A DNA stretch of 64,000 nt from Eopsaltria australis (taxonomy: Eukaryota > Chordata > Aves > Passeriformes > Petroicidae), in NCBI GenBank assembly GCA_034509425.1, contig JAVTVJ010000499.1, forward strand, positions 455,995-519,994, in the 5' to 3' direction. Position 1 is the first letter of the stretch; each line of letters starts with the position of its first letter. Shown here piece by piece: positions 47,701 to 58,835 of the stretch. The translations under genes were made by a program, and so were the position numbers. Under the pieces are notes generated by a model, which worked only from the letters and a program-made list of their open reading frames with translations, was not told the origin of the DNA and ran no database searches.

Positions 47701-49954
47701 CCAAACACACTTTGGGGATAATTTCAAGTGTCCATAAAGATTTTATGAAGCTAACCTTATTTATTCCCCCCACCTCAGGCAACTGTAATTTACCAAAACC
47801 ATTTTAAGCAGGGTCTGGTAAAGGTGTAACTCAACAAATCTTCATTTTTTAGCTCATAACTAACCCTGTTTTAATACCCCCCTCCCCAGTCATTTTCTGC
47901 AGAAGTAAAAAAACCCTACACCTAAAGAAATAATTTCTGAAAGCAAATTAAAATATGCTTCCTACTTAATGAAATTACAGACAAAAGTTAGAGAAACTTA
48001 ACCACAGCAGGTGTCCTACAAATATAATTCCAAGGGAGCTGCAGTTCCTGACAGTGCAGACATCCTTCAGAGCAGAGAGTTTCAGGAGACCCAGTGTCTT
48101 CCCAGGAAAGCAGAGGATATATGGGGCTGTTGAGAGTTTAATGAAAGGACTGTTAAGGAGCAAAGGAGGTTGAAAGCAGAGGCAGGGTGTAAATCTTGGG
48201 TTTCAGAGTGTAAATTTCAGCCTTCTCTCAGTGCTTTAAGTGCAGTGTTTGAGTTTCTTGGCTGTAAATACACTGCAGGTTCAGGACTGTTACTGGGGGA
48301 GTGTCCAAGTGAGGATTTCAGCAATAAAAAGCTTCAGTAACACCTCAGCAGCTGTGAAAGAGCAATGACATTGCTTTGCACGTGCAGGCCTTGCATGGTA
48401 CAGGAGGATTTACCCCCAAATCCTCCTCTCCTCACCCCACCCCAGGGCCCTCCATGAGCTAAAGTGTTTTGCGCCATCACCAAGATCTACGATCCCAGCA
48501 CTGTGCTAAACTTGCACAGAGCTTCCCTAGACCCCTCCACCTTCCAATGAAAAGCTCAAGTTTTTTTTATTGCTACTGCTTCTTAAAGCTTTTATAGCAC
48601 CCTTTTCCCAACCGTGTATTCTGCATCCAGAATATCCCAGCTTCCAACTTGTACATGCTTAGGAGAAACCAATACATTTTAAAATGAACCAACCAAGGTA
48701 CAACACAGGAGACAAACCCCTCTGTCTTCACACTCTGTGTTGTGATCCAAGCACTGGCTGGAAAATAAGGCATCAAGGAAAAAAAAATCTATCACAAAAA
48801 ATGCTAGAGCTTTGCTTGATGGGGCTGTGAGCCGACAGGATGGTCAGGAAGCACCTGGAGATTCCCAAAGAAACCACTGACCCATCCCCATGTTCTGATC
48901 CTCTAGGAACTGATCGGGGTCCCAAGTGGCCAAACACAGGTCTGGGAGCCCCATGGCCATCCTGATGTTATCCATGGAATTCCCAGGGCACTGGAGAGCA
49001 CTGAGTGCTGGTCAGGACCAGACCTCTGCTGCCTTTGAACAGACTCCTCTGCAAGGCTGCATTAACATCATTGAACAAATAATTAAACCCAGACACTTTT
49101 AAGCAGTGCTACTTTGCAGATCTAAGTGGGTCCAGGACAATAAGAAACATCCCTGATTAAACAGCAAGGTCTTTTCATTTTTAACCTCAGCATCGTGCGT
49201 TTGCTCCTGTCCTCATTTGAAGTCAATTTTACAATTCCCATTTACTCCAGCAAGAATGGAATTAGATCCTGACATATTTGCATGTCAAATCTCTTTTCTT
49301 GCCGTTACAGTGCTCTCATCCATGACATCTGCAATTTAATGGTACATTTTCCATGAAAAAGCAATGTTACATTTCTTTGAAAAGCAGCAGCAATGATTAG
49401 CATGGGCCAAAACAGGGGAGATAAATACTGAAAAAAAAATCCCAAACTGACACTTGCAGAACTGAAACTTTACAAGATTTTCCCTAATAGGGAGCAAACT
49501 GTCCACTCAGGGGTTTCCCTCACAAATTTCAAATAAATAAAAGACTCCAAAAATGTGTCTTGCTTAACTATTACCAGCCAAAGAAGACGAAGAAAAAAAA
49601 AAAGCCATTTGAAAAACAGTACTAATTAATTAAATACAAAACTTTCACTAATCAAAATCAAACCTTTCAATGGCCTGGGCAGATGTGCTCAATCCAAGTT
49701 CCAATATTCAGGAAAGAATTTAAATCAGTTTGATGTAGCTGCAACCTCAAACCACTGATGATTTTATTTTATACATTAGTTTATCTTGCAGGTTTATCTT
49801 TTTCAAATCCTGAACAAGAGAAGCTGATTTCTCAGTGGATTTCTCCCTCCACCTTTGCAGTCGCTGCCTTGAATCATGGCATTCACACCACAGAACGCCT
49901 CTTGAAACATTTCTGCTGTTCCTATGAATCATTTGCAAGATTAAAAATAAAACA

Positions 49955-50195
49955 TGAGACATTTCTGGACCACACATTGATTGTTTAATTATTTTCCATT
50001 TGAAGCACAGGCTATTTTTGGCACAGAATCTTTATGTTGGCTGGACAGAACAATTAATCTTCTAAAATATCTCGATGTCGAAAGCCAATTAGTCAGGTGA
50101 CAGCTTGAATGTTTAGGTTCTTTGCTAACCATGATTAACTTTGGAGGGTCTGCAATAATGTGGTGTTATTCACCAAATTAATTTTCACCTTGGTA
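49955..50195. promoter_or_regulatory. Candidate conserved non-coding element with TALE/homeodomain-like sites
   Basis: Repeat-free block with 'TGTTTAATTATTTTCCATTT' near 49983 and 'GAACAATTAATCTTC' near 50048. A compact cluster at 50085-50103 has CCAATTAG, then E-box CAGGTG (50094-50099) overlapping TGACAG (50098-50103). CpGs in 'CTCGATGTCGAAAG' are retained although the flanks are AT-rich. No open reading frame. Of the candidates here this has the richest motif content; conservation is untested. Confidence 0.28.
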
Positions 50196-50359
50196 CCTAC
50201 AGGCTGTGTTTTGAACCACTTGGCAGTAATAAACAAACATTACTGTGCTATTTAGGAGGTGTTACACAGGAAATGCAAAAATGCTCCCGTTATTAGTGCT
50301 GAGACCCAGAAAACTTTTCCAGAAGAATTTCCAGTAAATCAAGCAATGCCTGATGGACA

Positions 50360-50628
50360 CAGACTCTTTCCAAGGGATGTAGTGGCAGGGCAAGGGGAAT
50401 GGCTTCCCACTGCCAGAGAGCAGGGATAGATGGGATATTGGGAAGGAATTGTTCCCTGGGAGGGTGGGCAGGGCCTGGCACAGGGTGCCCAGAGAAGCTG
50501 TGGCTGCCCCTGGATCCCTGGCAGTGCCCAAGGCCAGGTTGGACACTGGGGCTTGGAGCAGCCTGGGACAGTGGAAGGTGTTCCTGGATGGGCTTTAAGG
50601 TCCCTTCCAACCCTTTTGGGATTCTGAT
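50360..50628 (+). mobile_element. CR1 LINE 3' fragment, group 1 (long variant) with a small deletion
   Basis: Sense CR1 from 'AGACTCTTTCCAAGGGATGT' through 'GATGGGATATTGGGAAGGAA' to 'GGCTTTAAGGTCCCTTCCAA' and 'GGGATTCTGATT'. At about 50580-50588 ('GGTGTTCCTGGATGGGC') it lacks the roughly 27-bp 'CTGCCCATGGCAGGGGTGG' region present in the copies at 25011 and 46228. The deletion is flanked by CTGG microhomology. The tail has also lost 'CCAAACCA'. Otherwise very close to the copy at 25011. Confidence 0.95.
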
Positions 50629-51965
50629 TATTCCCTGACCATGACATATCCATAATCTGTTATCTGAATTATGTTATCTTTATTTTGGAATTAGGGAAGT
50701 TTATTACTTTGATTAACCATTCCTTTGATTCCAATCCATCCGTGCTGCTGTGTTTTCCCTAGAATTATTGTATCAGGATGCCTTCCCCTGAAATAAATCC
50801 TAATTACTCCCTCAGATAGAGCAAGGCCCTGTCTCCCATCCCCTTGTTTTGCACGGCACTGGTGGCACAGAGCAGGTGGGCAATTCTTTATCCAGCTGGC
50901 AAGGGAAGGAGCAGATGGCACACAAGGCACAGGGATCCTGTCCTCTGCCACCTGCCTCATATCCCAGAGCTGGGAGGTGGGACCACACCTGGACAAAATC
51001 TCATGTGTCTTTTCTCCACATTTGGATACTTACAACCAAGATGTTGAATAGAAATCCAACAGAAATGGTGGAGGATTGTGGAATTGGTGAGTGTTGTGAC
51101 GCAAGAGGAGAAAGGGGTGAATTAAGTGCGGAGAAATCAGTGCTCCTGCAAAAGTTTCACTCCTCGTCTCTTCCAAAGTGAAAGGATGAGCTAACAGCAA
51201 AAATCAAGGAGAAAATGGTGGAAGAATCACTACCTGAACATGACATTTGAAGGATGAGATGGAGAGGCAAATAAAATTCCATGGAGATTCTCAGTTTCCT
51301 GACACTTGGCATCACATTCCAGCATTTTCACTGTCTTTTAAATGGCCAGATAGGGAATGTGGATCCAGAGCTGACCTTTGTAACCACAGGGAAAGTGTGT
51401 TCATTATTTAGAAGAACGATAAGAACCACCAGAGTGTCTGATTTGTTTTGTTAATTACAGCTTTAAACTATGTGCCACCCCAGCTAATTGGCACATTTCC
51501 TTAACCGAGTAAATAGATCTTCAGAAGGCTCATAAATCAGACTGTGTTTGTAAGCAATGTTTTTGTAGCAGATATTTTCTATTTTTGGACAGAAAAATCA
51601 GGCTGTTGAAATACTCAAACTACAATTGCACTTACCCAGGTCTGGGTTGGACTCTGCCCAGATCAAAAATGCCACCACTAACACAATATTTCTCAACAAT
51701 TTCACTTTGAAACCAAAACTTAAAGGCAACATTTTCTGAGGCAGAAATGGGAGTCAGGCCCTCAAGTAATTTCTCAGTGAGAAATCAATTTCTCTGTCCA
51801 TTTTTGAAAATTCCCTTAAAGGATTTAGGCAGTCATTGACAACTGCCAGGGCCAGAAAATTTACCAGACAAGAACTGCAAGAGTTTCCTCAATTCCAATG
51901 CTTTGACTTGGAGGTTTTCCCTGTAAGCTGAAAAAGAGCTCAGCATTCAAGGGGTTAAAAGTGAA
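50629..51965. other. Unique non-coding sequence
   Basis: No gene was recognised. It contains the candidate conserved element at 51420-51570. Confidence 0.55.
51420..51570. promoter_or_regulatory. Candidate conserved non-coding element with an inverted repeat
   Basis: Contains TTAATTA (51451-51457) and TAATTG (51485-51490). A perfect 7-bp inverted repeat, TGTGCCA (51471-51477) and TGGCACA (51489-51495), is separated by 11 nt holding the AGCTAAT core. No repeat family, no open frame. The regulatory role is inferred. Confidence 0.25.
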
Positions 51966-52096
51966 GTGTCCACGGCCAGGTTGGATGGGGCTTGGAGCAC
52001 CTTGGGACAGTGGGAGGTGTCCCTGCCCATGGCAGCAGGGTGGAATTGGATGATTTTTGAGGTCCTTTCCAATTCAAGCCATTCTGGAATTCCATG
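51966..52096 (+). mobile_element. Terminal 130 bp of CR1, group 1
   Basis: Sense CR1 tail from 'AAGTGTCCACGGCCAGGTTG' through 'GGTGTCCCTGCCCATGGCAG' to 'AGGTCCTTTCCAATTCAAGC' and 'CATTCTGGAATTCC'. More diverged at the 3' end than its neighbours. Short variant (GATGGGGC). Confidence 0.93.
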
Positions 52097-53091
52097 GGAA
52101 TTCACCCACCATTTTTTGTTGCATGTTTATTCAGGACCTGTTCTTATTCACAGAAACCTCTCAGTTTTAAAACTCCCGCCGAACTTTTTCTTCAGTTTTT
52201 TAGCTTCCAAAAACACAATCTCGAGGCAAACAAAAACCCCACAAACCTTTTCCCTCAGAGTTTGAATGAAAAGCACTTGCCAAAGTGAAAGGCACAAAAT
52301 CTGCATCATGAGGAGCTTTAAAGCTGAATTTCTGTTTTCCTTGGTTTCTGGATTAATTGAATTCTGCTATTAATATTCCAACTAGCGTTCCTTTCGGGAA
52401 GCAGACATTTACACCCTGATGCAAGGAATCAGTTCATATTCCTTGATCTTGAGAGATGAAGCCATGCTTGGGTTAAAAGGCATTAATTTTTGGGACCTAA
52501 AATGGAGAACTACAGGTCAAGGGCTCTTGGAGAGCAGACTCTGGCTTGAAGTTCTGTCTACAAAGACAAATGTAGGGGAAAAATCATAAATTTCCACTCC
52601 AGTTACTAGATTAACAGTGCCAGAAGGTTTCACTTTGATTCTTTAATGCTCTATTATATAGTAAGTTTGTTAATAATTTCCTGGCTTCGATCTCAGGGAT
52701 TTCCTTGAAGCTTCACCTGTGCAGATGCACCACAGGTGTATAATAAATATATAGATACACATATATATGTATGAAATGTCCTGAAGAAACTTGTCCCTGC
52801 CTTTCAAATCAGTCACTAGGCTACAGCAGAAGATATATATGCACACACTATAACATTATTCCATCAATTCCTGCTAGTGATTAAAGTCCAGACCTTTTGT
52901 TTGCAATTATGCCACAATTCCTTCTAATTAAAATGGAAAAGTAGAAAAAAAAAAGGTGGGCAAGCAGCAGATGCAGCAGAACTCCAGCTGTCAGGCCACC
53001 AGAGGACACTGTCACGTCATTTCCAAATAGGAGGAAACTAATTTTTGCTTTAGTGCCAGTAAGTCAAATTTAGATGGAGAGAACTCTTTAC
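52097..53091. other. Unique AT-rich sequence
   Basis: Includes a TA-rich patch at 52738-52776 with the perfect palindrome ACATATATATGT. No gene was recognised. Confidence 0.55.
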
Positions 53092-53517
53092 AGAATCATG
53101 GAGTGGTTTGGGTTGGGAAAGGACATCAAAGCCCATCCTGTTCCATCCCCTGCCAAGAGCAAAGACACCTTCCATTGTCCCAGGCTGCTCCAAGCCCTGT
53201 CCAGTCTGGCCTTGGGCACTGCCAGGGATCCAGGGGCAGCCACAGCTCCCAGAGGAACTGCTCCCTCCCAGGGAACAATTCCTTCCCCATATCCCATCCA
53301 TCCCTGCCCTCTGGCACTGGGAAGCCATTCCTTTTTTCCTGTCACTCCATCCCTTATAAAGAGTCTCTCTCCATCTTTCTTGTCTTCCCTTCAGGCACTG
53401 GAAGGCCACAATTTGATCACCCCAAAGCTTCTCCTCTCCAGGCTGAACAATCCCAGCTCTCCCAGCCTTTCCTCCCAGCAGAGCTGCTCCATCCCTCTGA
53501 TCACCTCTTCATGTCTA
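53092..53517 (-). mobile_element. CR1 LINE 3' fragment, group 1 (short variant) with a local deletion
   Basis: Antisense CR1 from 'CAGAATCATGGAGTGGTTTG' through 'CAGGGATCCAGGGGCAGCCA' and 'CCCAGGGAACAATTCCTTCC' to the ORF2 C-terminal segment 'CCCAAAGCTTCTCCTCTCCA' and 'CAGCAGAGCTGCTCCATCCC', ending near 53517. At 53245-53265 'AGCTCCCAGAGGAACTGCTC' replaces the usual 'CTTCTCTGGGCACCCTGTGC' block, so a few tens of bases were lost or rearranged. Otherwise close to consensus. Inactive. Confidence 0.95.
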
Positions 53518-54257
53518 AATTCCATGCACAGCCACTAAATGTGATAAACCTGGACCCATATTAACAGACCATCTGAGAATTGTCTGAGGTTTTTTATCAC
53601 ACACCCCAAAATAACCCCAGATTAAGTCAAACAAGGCTTCCTGAGGATAACAACATCAAACCCCACCCTGCCTAGAAAGCCAGTGCTGCTGACCAAACAC
53701 TGCCCTGTCCAAAGCCTCACCCACAGCAGTTAGAGAAGAACCAGCTCTGCCCATGCTCTTCCCAAACCAAGCAGCACCTCCTGCCTCCAACCATCTCCCT
53801 GAACCCAGTAAAGCTCCTGGAGAACATGACAGCAGTGAGCTCAATCCCAGGGAGCAACATCTGATTGATCCTGGGCACTGAGTGCCCACAAAGCCCTGCC
53901 CACGCTTGAACTATTACTGACCTTTAACAGGCCACAGAAAATGAATGCTAAGTAGTTATCACATGATCAAGGACTGCTGCTGTCAGATGCTGGAAGATGA
54001 AGATGTATTTAAACCTTTTACAGTCACCAAAACCAAAGTAAGAAATCTGCTTAAACTGGTTGGATCTGTTGATGCTGGCAGGTCCATAAAATATGCAGAA
54101 TTATTTTATATCCATTTACATCAATTTATACATGGTCTGCATAACAGAAATGAGACCTGCACAAGCACAGCTGCTCTAATGGGAAAGCACCTTGTGTAAA
54201 GCAGGAAAGGAGTTCCACATTATGGAATGTAGGATATGCCTTAGAGAGTCAGTCCTG
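53518..54257. other. Unique non-coding sequence
   Basis: No gene or repeat was recognised. Confidence 0.55.
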
Positions 54258-54658
54258 TGGGGAGCAGCTGAGGGAGCTGGGAAAGGGGCTGAGGCTGGAG
54301 AAAAGGAGGCTCAGGGGGGACCTTGTGGCTCTGCACAAGTCCCTGACAGGAGGGGGCAGCCAGGGGGGGTCGGGCTCTGCTGCCAGGGAACAGGGACAGG
54401 ACCAGGGGAAACGGCCTCAAGCTGGGCCAGGGGAGGCTCAGCTTGGACAGCAGCAGGAATTTCTCCATGCAAAGGCTGCTCAGGCCTTGGCAGGGGCTGC
54501 CCAGGGAGCTTTGGAGTGCCCATCCCTGCAGGTGTCCAAGGAAGGCGTGGCCGTGGCACTCAGTGCTCTGGGCTGGGGACAAGGTGGCCATCAGGCACAG
54601 CTTGGACTCCATGGGCTGGGAGGGCTTTTCCAGCCTAAATAATTCCAGGATTCTATGT
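54258..54658 (+). mobile_element. CR1 LINE 3' fragment, group 2 head with 'GGCTGGGAGGGCTTTTCCAG' tail
   Basis: Sense CR1. The head is the same as in the copies at 1731 and 28698 (LRELGKGL, EKRRLRGDLVAL and RGNGLKL segments in sense). After 'CATCCCTGCAGGTGTCCAAG' it switches to the 'AAGGCGTGGCCGTGGCACTC' tail that is also present at 3507 and 12660. It ends 'TTCCAGCCTAAATAATTCCA' and 'GGATTCTATG'. CpGs are retained in the tail, and the head is almost identical to that at 1731. The 105-148 codon frames here are CR1. Confidence 0.95.
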
Positions 54659-55445
54659 TTGATTCCACATTAACAACATCCAGCCAAACCAACATGAGAT
54701 TAAAGGATATCAGCATGGAAAAACAGGACACGGAATTATGAGTGTTTTTGCTTCAATCAAAAGTCTGCTTCACAAATTAACACTTTCTGCTCTTTCTGAA
54801 TGTGTTAAAATACACAAACTGATGTCCCTAAACGCCTCAGCTGTGCCTCGAGGGCTGTGCAGTGGCACTGTGCTGGAACAGGTCAGCACCCATGGTTACA
54901 GTGAGATGGAAAGCCCCTCTGAGAGATACAGGCATCCTTTTTAAGGCAGTAATTTGGTTTAATTCAATCATTTTTTGAAGGTGTGGGCTTTGTTCTTGCC
55001 CTGCAGTTGTGGTGTGCCACGCTTCCCTCAATAAGTGGAGTGCACACCTTAAGTGATCCAGGTAATAGGAACTCATCAAAGGAATATTCCAAGCACTATT
55101 TCACTCATCAATCCCAAGCACTATTTTACTCATCATCTTGGGTGGCTCAAGATTCCCAATTTCCCTTGTTAAGCTTAAGAGAGCAGTTGAATTCTTGAGT
55201 TCATAGGAAATTGTTCTTAGGTCAGCTACAAATCCTGGCTATGCCTGAGCATTCTGAATTACAGAAATTTAACAAAAAATAAGTATCAGTTCTGTGTGTT
55301 CTGTGCAACATGAACACCTGAGCTGGAAATAAAGACCAAATCACCTTTCCCAAGCTAAAACCACTCTCCCTGGCTTAACTCACAGCTGTCAGTGCACTGT
55401 GCCCATTTCAGTTGTGACTCTCATCACAAAAATTGATCAGTCATC
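54659..55445. other. Unique non-coding sequence
   Basis: A 25-bp tandem duplication lies at 55087-55136. No gene was recognised. Confidence 0.55.
55087..55136. repeat. 25-bp tandem duplication
   Basis: Two adjacent units built on CCAAGCACTATTTCACTCAT, differing at only a few positions. The second reads TTTTACTCAT. Confidence 0.88.
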
Positions 55446-55530
55446 TTCCCTTCCCTTCCCTTCCCTTCCCTTCCCTTCCCTTCCCTTCCCTTCCCTTCCC
55501 TTCCCTTCCCTTCCCTTCCCTTCCCTTCCC
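55446..55530. repeat. (TTCCC)17 pentanucleotide microsatellite
   Basis: Seventeen perfect TTCCC units, 85 bp. The complement is all purine (GGGAA)n. It passes without a gap into the 11-bp minisatellite that follows, which is built from the same TTCCC core. Confidence 0.98.
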
Positions 55531-55799
55531 GAAACCTTCCCTTCCCGAAACCTTCCCGAAACCTTCCCGAAACCTTCCCGAAACCTTCCCGAAACCTTCC
55601 CGAAACCCTTCCCGAAACCTTCCCTTCCCGAAACCTTCCCGAAACCTTCCCGAAACCTTCCTGAAACCTTCCCGAAACCTTCCCTTCCCGAAACCTTCCC
55701 TTCCCGAAACCTTCCCTTCCCTTCCCGAAACCTTCCCTTCCCAAAACCTTCCCTTCCCAAAACCTTCCCTTCCCAAAACCTTCCTGAAACCTTCCCCCC
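55531..55799. repeat. GAAACCTTCCC minisatellite, 20 units
   Basis: Twenty units of GAAACC followed by one, two or three TTCCC. Most are 11 bp or 16 bp, and one is 21 bp. Unit 7 has an extra C. The CCC/GAAACC joint holds the only CpG of the unit. At two joints it reads TG (before units 12 and 20) and at three joints CA (before units 17, 18 and 19). No other base substitutions are seen before the last, partial unit. Open frames across it on both strands are repeat artefacts. Confidence 0.97.
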
Positions 55800-55800
55800 G

Positions 55801-58800
55801 ACTGTGCATTCGCCTGCCAAAAGCAAAATTCTGTACAGTCATTCCAAAATCTGGACAAAGAGGGAAGATTGGAAAAGACTGGAAAGCAGAGGTAAGAATA
55901 CGTTCTTAGGTGTAATTAGAAACAAGAAAATCATTCCTCATAAGATTTGCAAGGAACTTTCCTGGTGTTATAGCATTAGAAGGTCATTTCCTGCTCTAGA
56001 AGAGCAAGCAGAGATCCCACAGGCCCTGGCTATCAAATATTTTTAAATTCTTAAGAGCAGCAAGGAAAAAGCTCTGATGGATTTCTGCCCTGCACCCTTT
56101 CCTTGTGCAGGCAGTAAATACAAAAATTGGATCTCCTGCTGTGCTGCCCTGGTGGTAACAAACATTTTCACTTCTGACAGGCCTCTGACACTTCATGCAA
56201 GCGTCAGTAGGCTTCTTCCACACATCACATGCCCAAGCAAGCTTGTCTCTGAGAGCACACTGAACCGTTCCAAATCTCTGCCAAGTATCAGCAAAAGTGC
56301 CTTTTCCCAGCACCATTTTCCTGAGCACTGTGCTGAAAGGGGTTGATGTACAGACTGATCACCCTGGTTTGCAATTATTCAGGGCTGCACTTGGCAAGAT
56401 CTGACAGCATCTCAGGCTGATCTCAGAGCCGTGCAATATTTGTAAAGCTTAAAGGAATCCACAAGGAAATTATTTGAAAATCATTGAAATCAACGGTTTT
56501 GTTAAAACATGAGGAACAGAAGCTCAAATTCAGGCTGACATCAAGGATTCTCTGCTTAATGAGTGAACACATCTTACCTGGGTGAGCTGATACCCAGAGT
56601 CCTTAAATGTGTGTACCAAGGGTAGGGTCAGTTGTGATGTCATTGCTCAGACCTGTGACATGGGCCAGGACTACAAAGACTTTTGTGGCACTGGCAAACT
56701 GCATCAGTCCCAACTGAGCATGCCTAATGCCAGGGAAAAGAAGGGAAAAACAATCCCTGATCCCTCCAGGTGACTGCAAAGTGCATTCACAGAGGAGAAT
56801 GTTCACTCCTGGCTCCCCACAGCACCAAGAGGTGACAGCACTCACCTCAAGCACACATGCAAAGGCTAAAACCCAGATTTTCACCCTTTTATTTCCTATT
56901 TCACTAGTGATTTCAGATGTTAATGCCTTTTCCACATTCTTAAAACACTGTTTATAGCACTGAGCACATTTAAAAGCAGGCTGGGGTACAGAATCCCACA
57001 GAGAGATCAAACACTGCCCTCACAGAACTTGCCTTTAATGGACTTAATGCATTAAACAGGCTAAAAGTGCCCTGGTTATGAGCAGCACAATGTTACATCC
57101 AGCCTGTTTCCCCCACAACATGGAACAGGTTGGATTTAGAGTGTTGTGTAGCAAAAAAACAACCAGCCAGAAATGCCAACCCCACGTCAGCCTCAGTGAA
57201 TTTTTTTTTTCAATATCATGACTACAAACTGAAAGCATTTCCAACTCCTGGACCTCCAAATAGAGTTTTGGGGGTGTTCTCATGCATCTTTTTAAAATCT
57301 CTATCAGGGAAGGGCATAAAGTTGCTCTGCACAAGGTACTCTGATGTAAAAAGAGGTCAAGCTCCAGCAGCAACATGGTTTTTATTGGTTTCAATGTGCA
57401 GATAGTCCTGAGAGGGCACAAAAATCCTTAAAACGTGAACACAGGCAGGCTTTTTGTTGTAAAAGGCACTCTGTTGAAAGTCTTCCCCAGAAGACCCAGG
57501 ACATGAGGATTTAATACGTGACATCCAATAAATTAGCACCAAACCAGGAACTTTTCACAGAACAATTTGCATTTTTGTAGCACAACAATAAAATTCACTG
57601 TTTTTCTCGAATGACTGGGGCGGCCCAGACATTCCCTTTGATTTCATCAATTTTTGAGCACAACAAATCCAAATAAAAACTATAGAAAATCTAAAATCTG
57701 TCACTTCAAGGCAGATGCTGTGCCTTGAGACAGGCTGGGCTTCTTTTCTGGCTCTCCAAGGCAGGAAACCCTCCTGTAGAGGCTATCACCCATCCCAAAG
57801 CCTGACTTCCTCACATGTTAATTTACTAAACCTGACAGAATACACTTGTCAGCTTCATTTCACCAGATGCTACCTGACAATTCCCACATGGAATTGGGGA
57901 ACTGCATCTTGAAGGAGATGTAAAATCACAAAAAAAAAAAAGATTAAGAACTTGTCAAGTCAAATCATGCAGGCCCAGAGCTCACAAAGGAATAAGGGTG
58001 CATTCATTAAATCAGTTTTAGCTTCCATGATAACTGAGGCAGTCACTGAGCCACTGCCCCTGTCTGTGGAGGGAACCTGTGCTTCCATGCTTTTGGAATA
58101 CCTGGAAACTTTAAGAAATGCAGGAAACCAAAAAAAACCTCACCCTTCAAACCCTGCTCCCTCCACTTAGTTATAGCACTGACAAAATAAATGCCTGTTA
58201 AAAAGCACGAAAGAAGAAATCAATATTTTCAATTGAGGTACATCCTCCTTCAATATCCTGGACTGTTCCTAATGCATAGAAAAGAGTGAGGAATATTAAT
58301 AATTTCTAAGAATTCTGTCTGATTAAAACAACAGAAGTTACTTTCATTCCTTAGGAATTATTGGCTGGACAGCTTTAGTCCTCTTTAAACAGAAAAGAGT
58401 GAGGACTTCTATTGTGCAAAACCAGATTTTTACTTTCAGAAATACAAATATTCCACCTAATGTCAGTGTTTAATAAAATTTAGGTTCACACTGCTTCCAT
58501 GAATGCTTAACATTGTAGCTCAACGTGCAGCAAGGTGGGGCAGGGAATCACTTGAGTTCCTCTTACACTGATTTAGAGGAATCATCAAATGTGTGTGAGA
58601 AAAAGGCCTAAGCAGGGACTGTTCCTCTGAGTCACCAGCAAGAAAACAAATATCACTGAGATAAAAATTCTTCTTTTTTTAAGCCTGGCAAGAAGTTCTG
58701 GCTATGCACCAGCTGTTCATGAAAATCAAGAGACTGAATATTTTCTGCTACAGCAAGAGAAATTAACAGTGGAGAATAGGAAAAGAAGTGGAGCTGCTTG

Positions 58801-58835
58801 TGAGCAGGAAAATAATGGGAGGAAGAAAAGGATAG
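55801..58835. other. 3-kb unique block
   Basis: No gene or repeat family was recognised. Short A or T runs lie near 57199 and 57930. Confidence 0.55.

Larger units (their letters stand above)
46605..50359. other. 3.8-kb unique AT-rich block
   Basis: Holds an A/G-rich low-complexity part at 46671-46820 and two candidate conserved elements (47545-47700 and 49955-50195). No exon was recognised. Confidence 0.55.

Noticed and set aside
52738..52776. TA-rich palindrome ACATATATATGT
   Set aside because: Simple AT-rich sequence; such palindromes are expected by chance in dinucleotide-like patches.
55399..56046. Long open frames on both strands over the compound satellite
   Set aside because: Unit lengths of 5, 11 and 16 bp keep frames open by chance. 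Overlapping frames on both strands and all repeat-like content argue against a gene.
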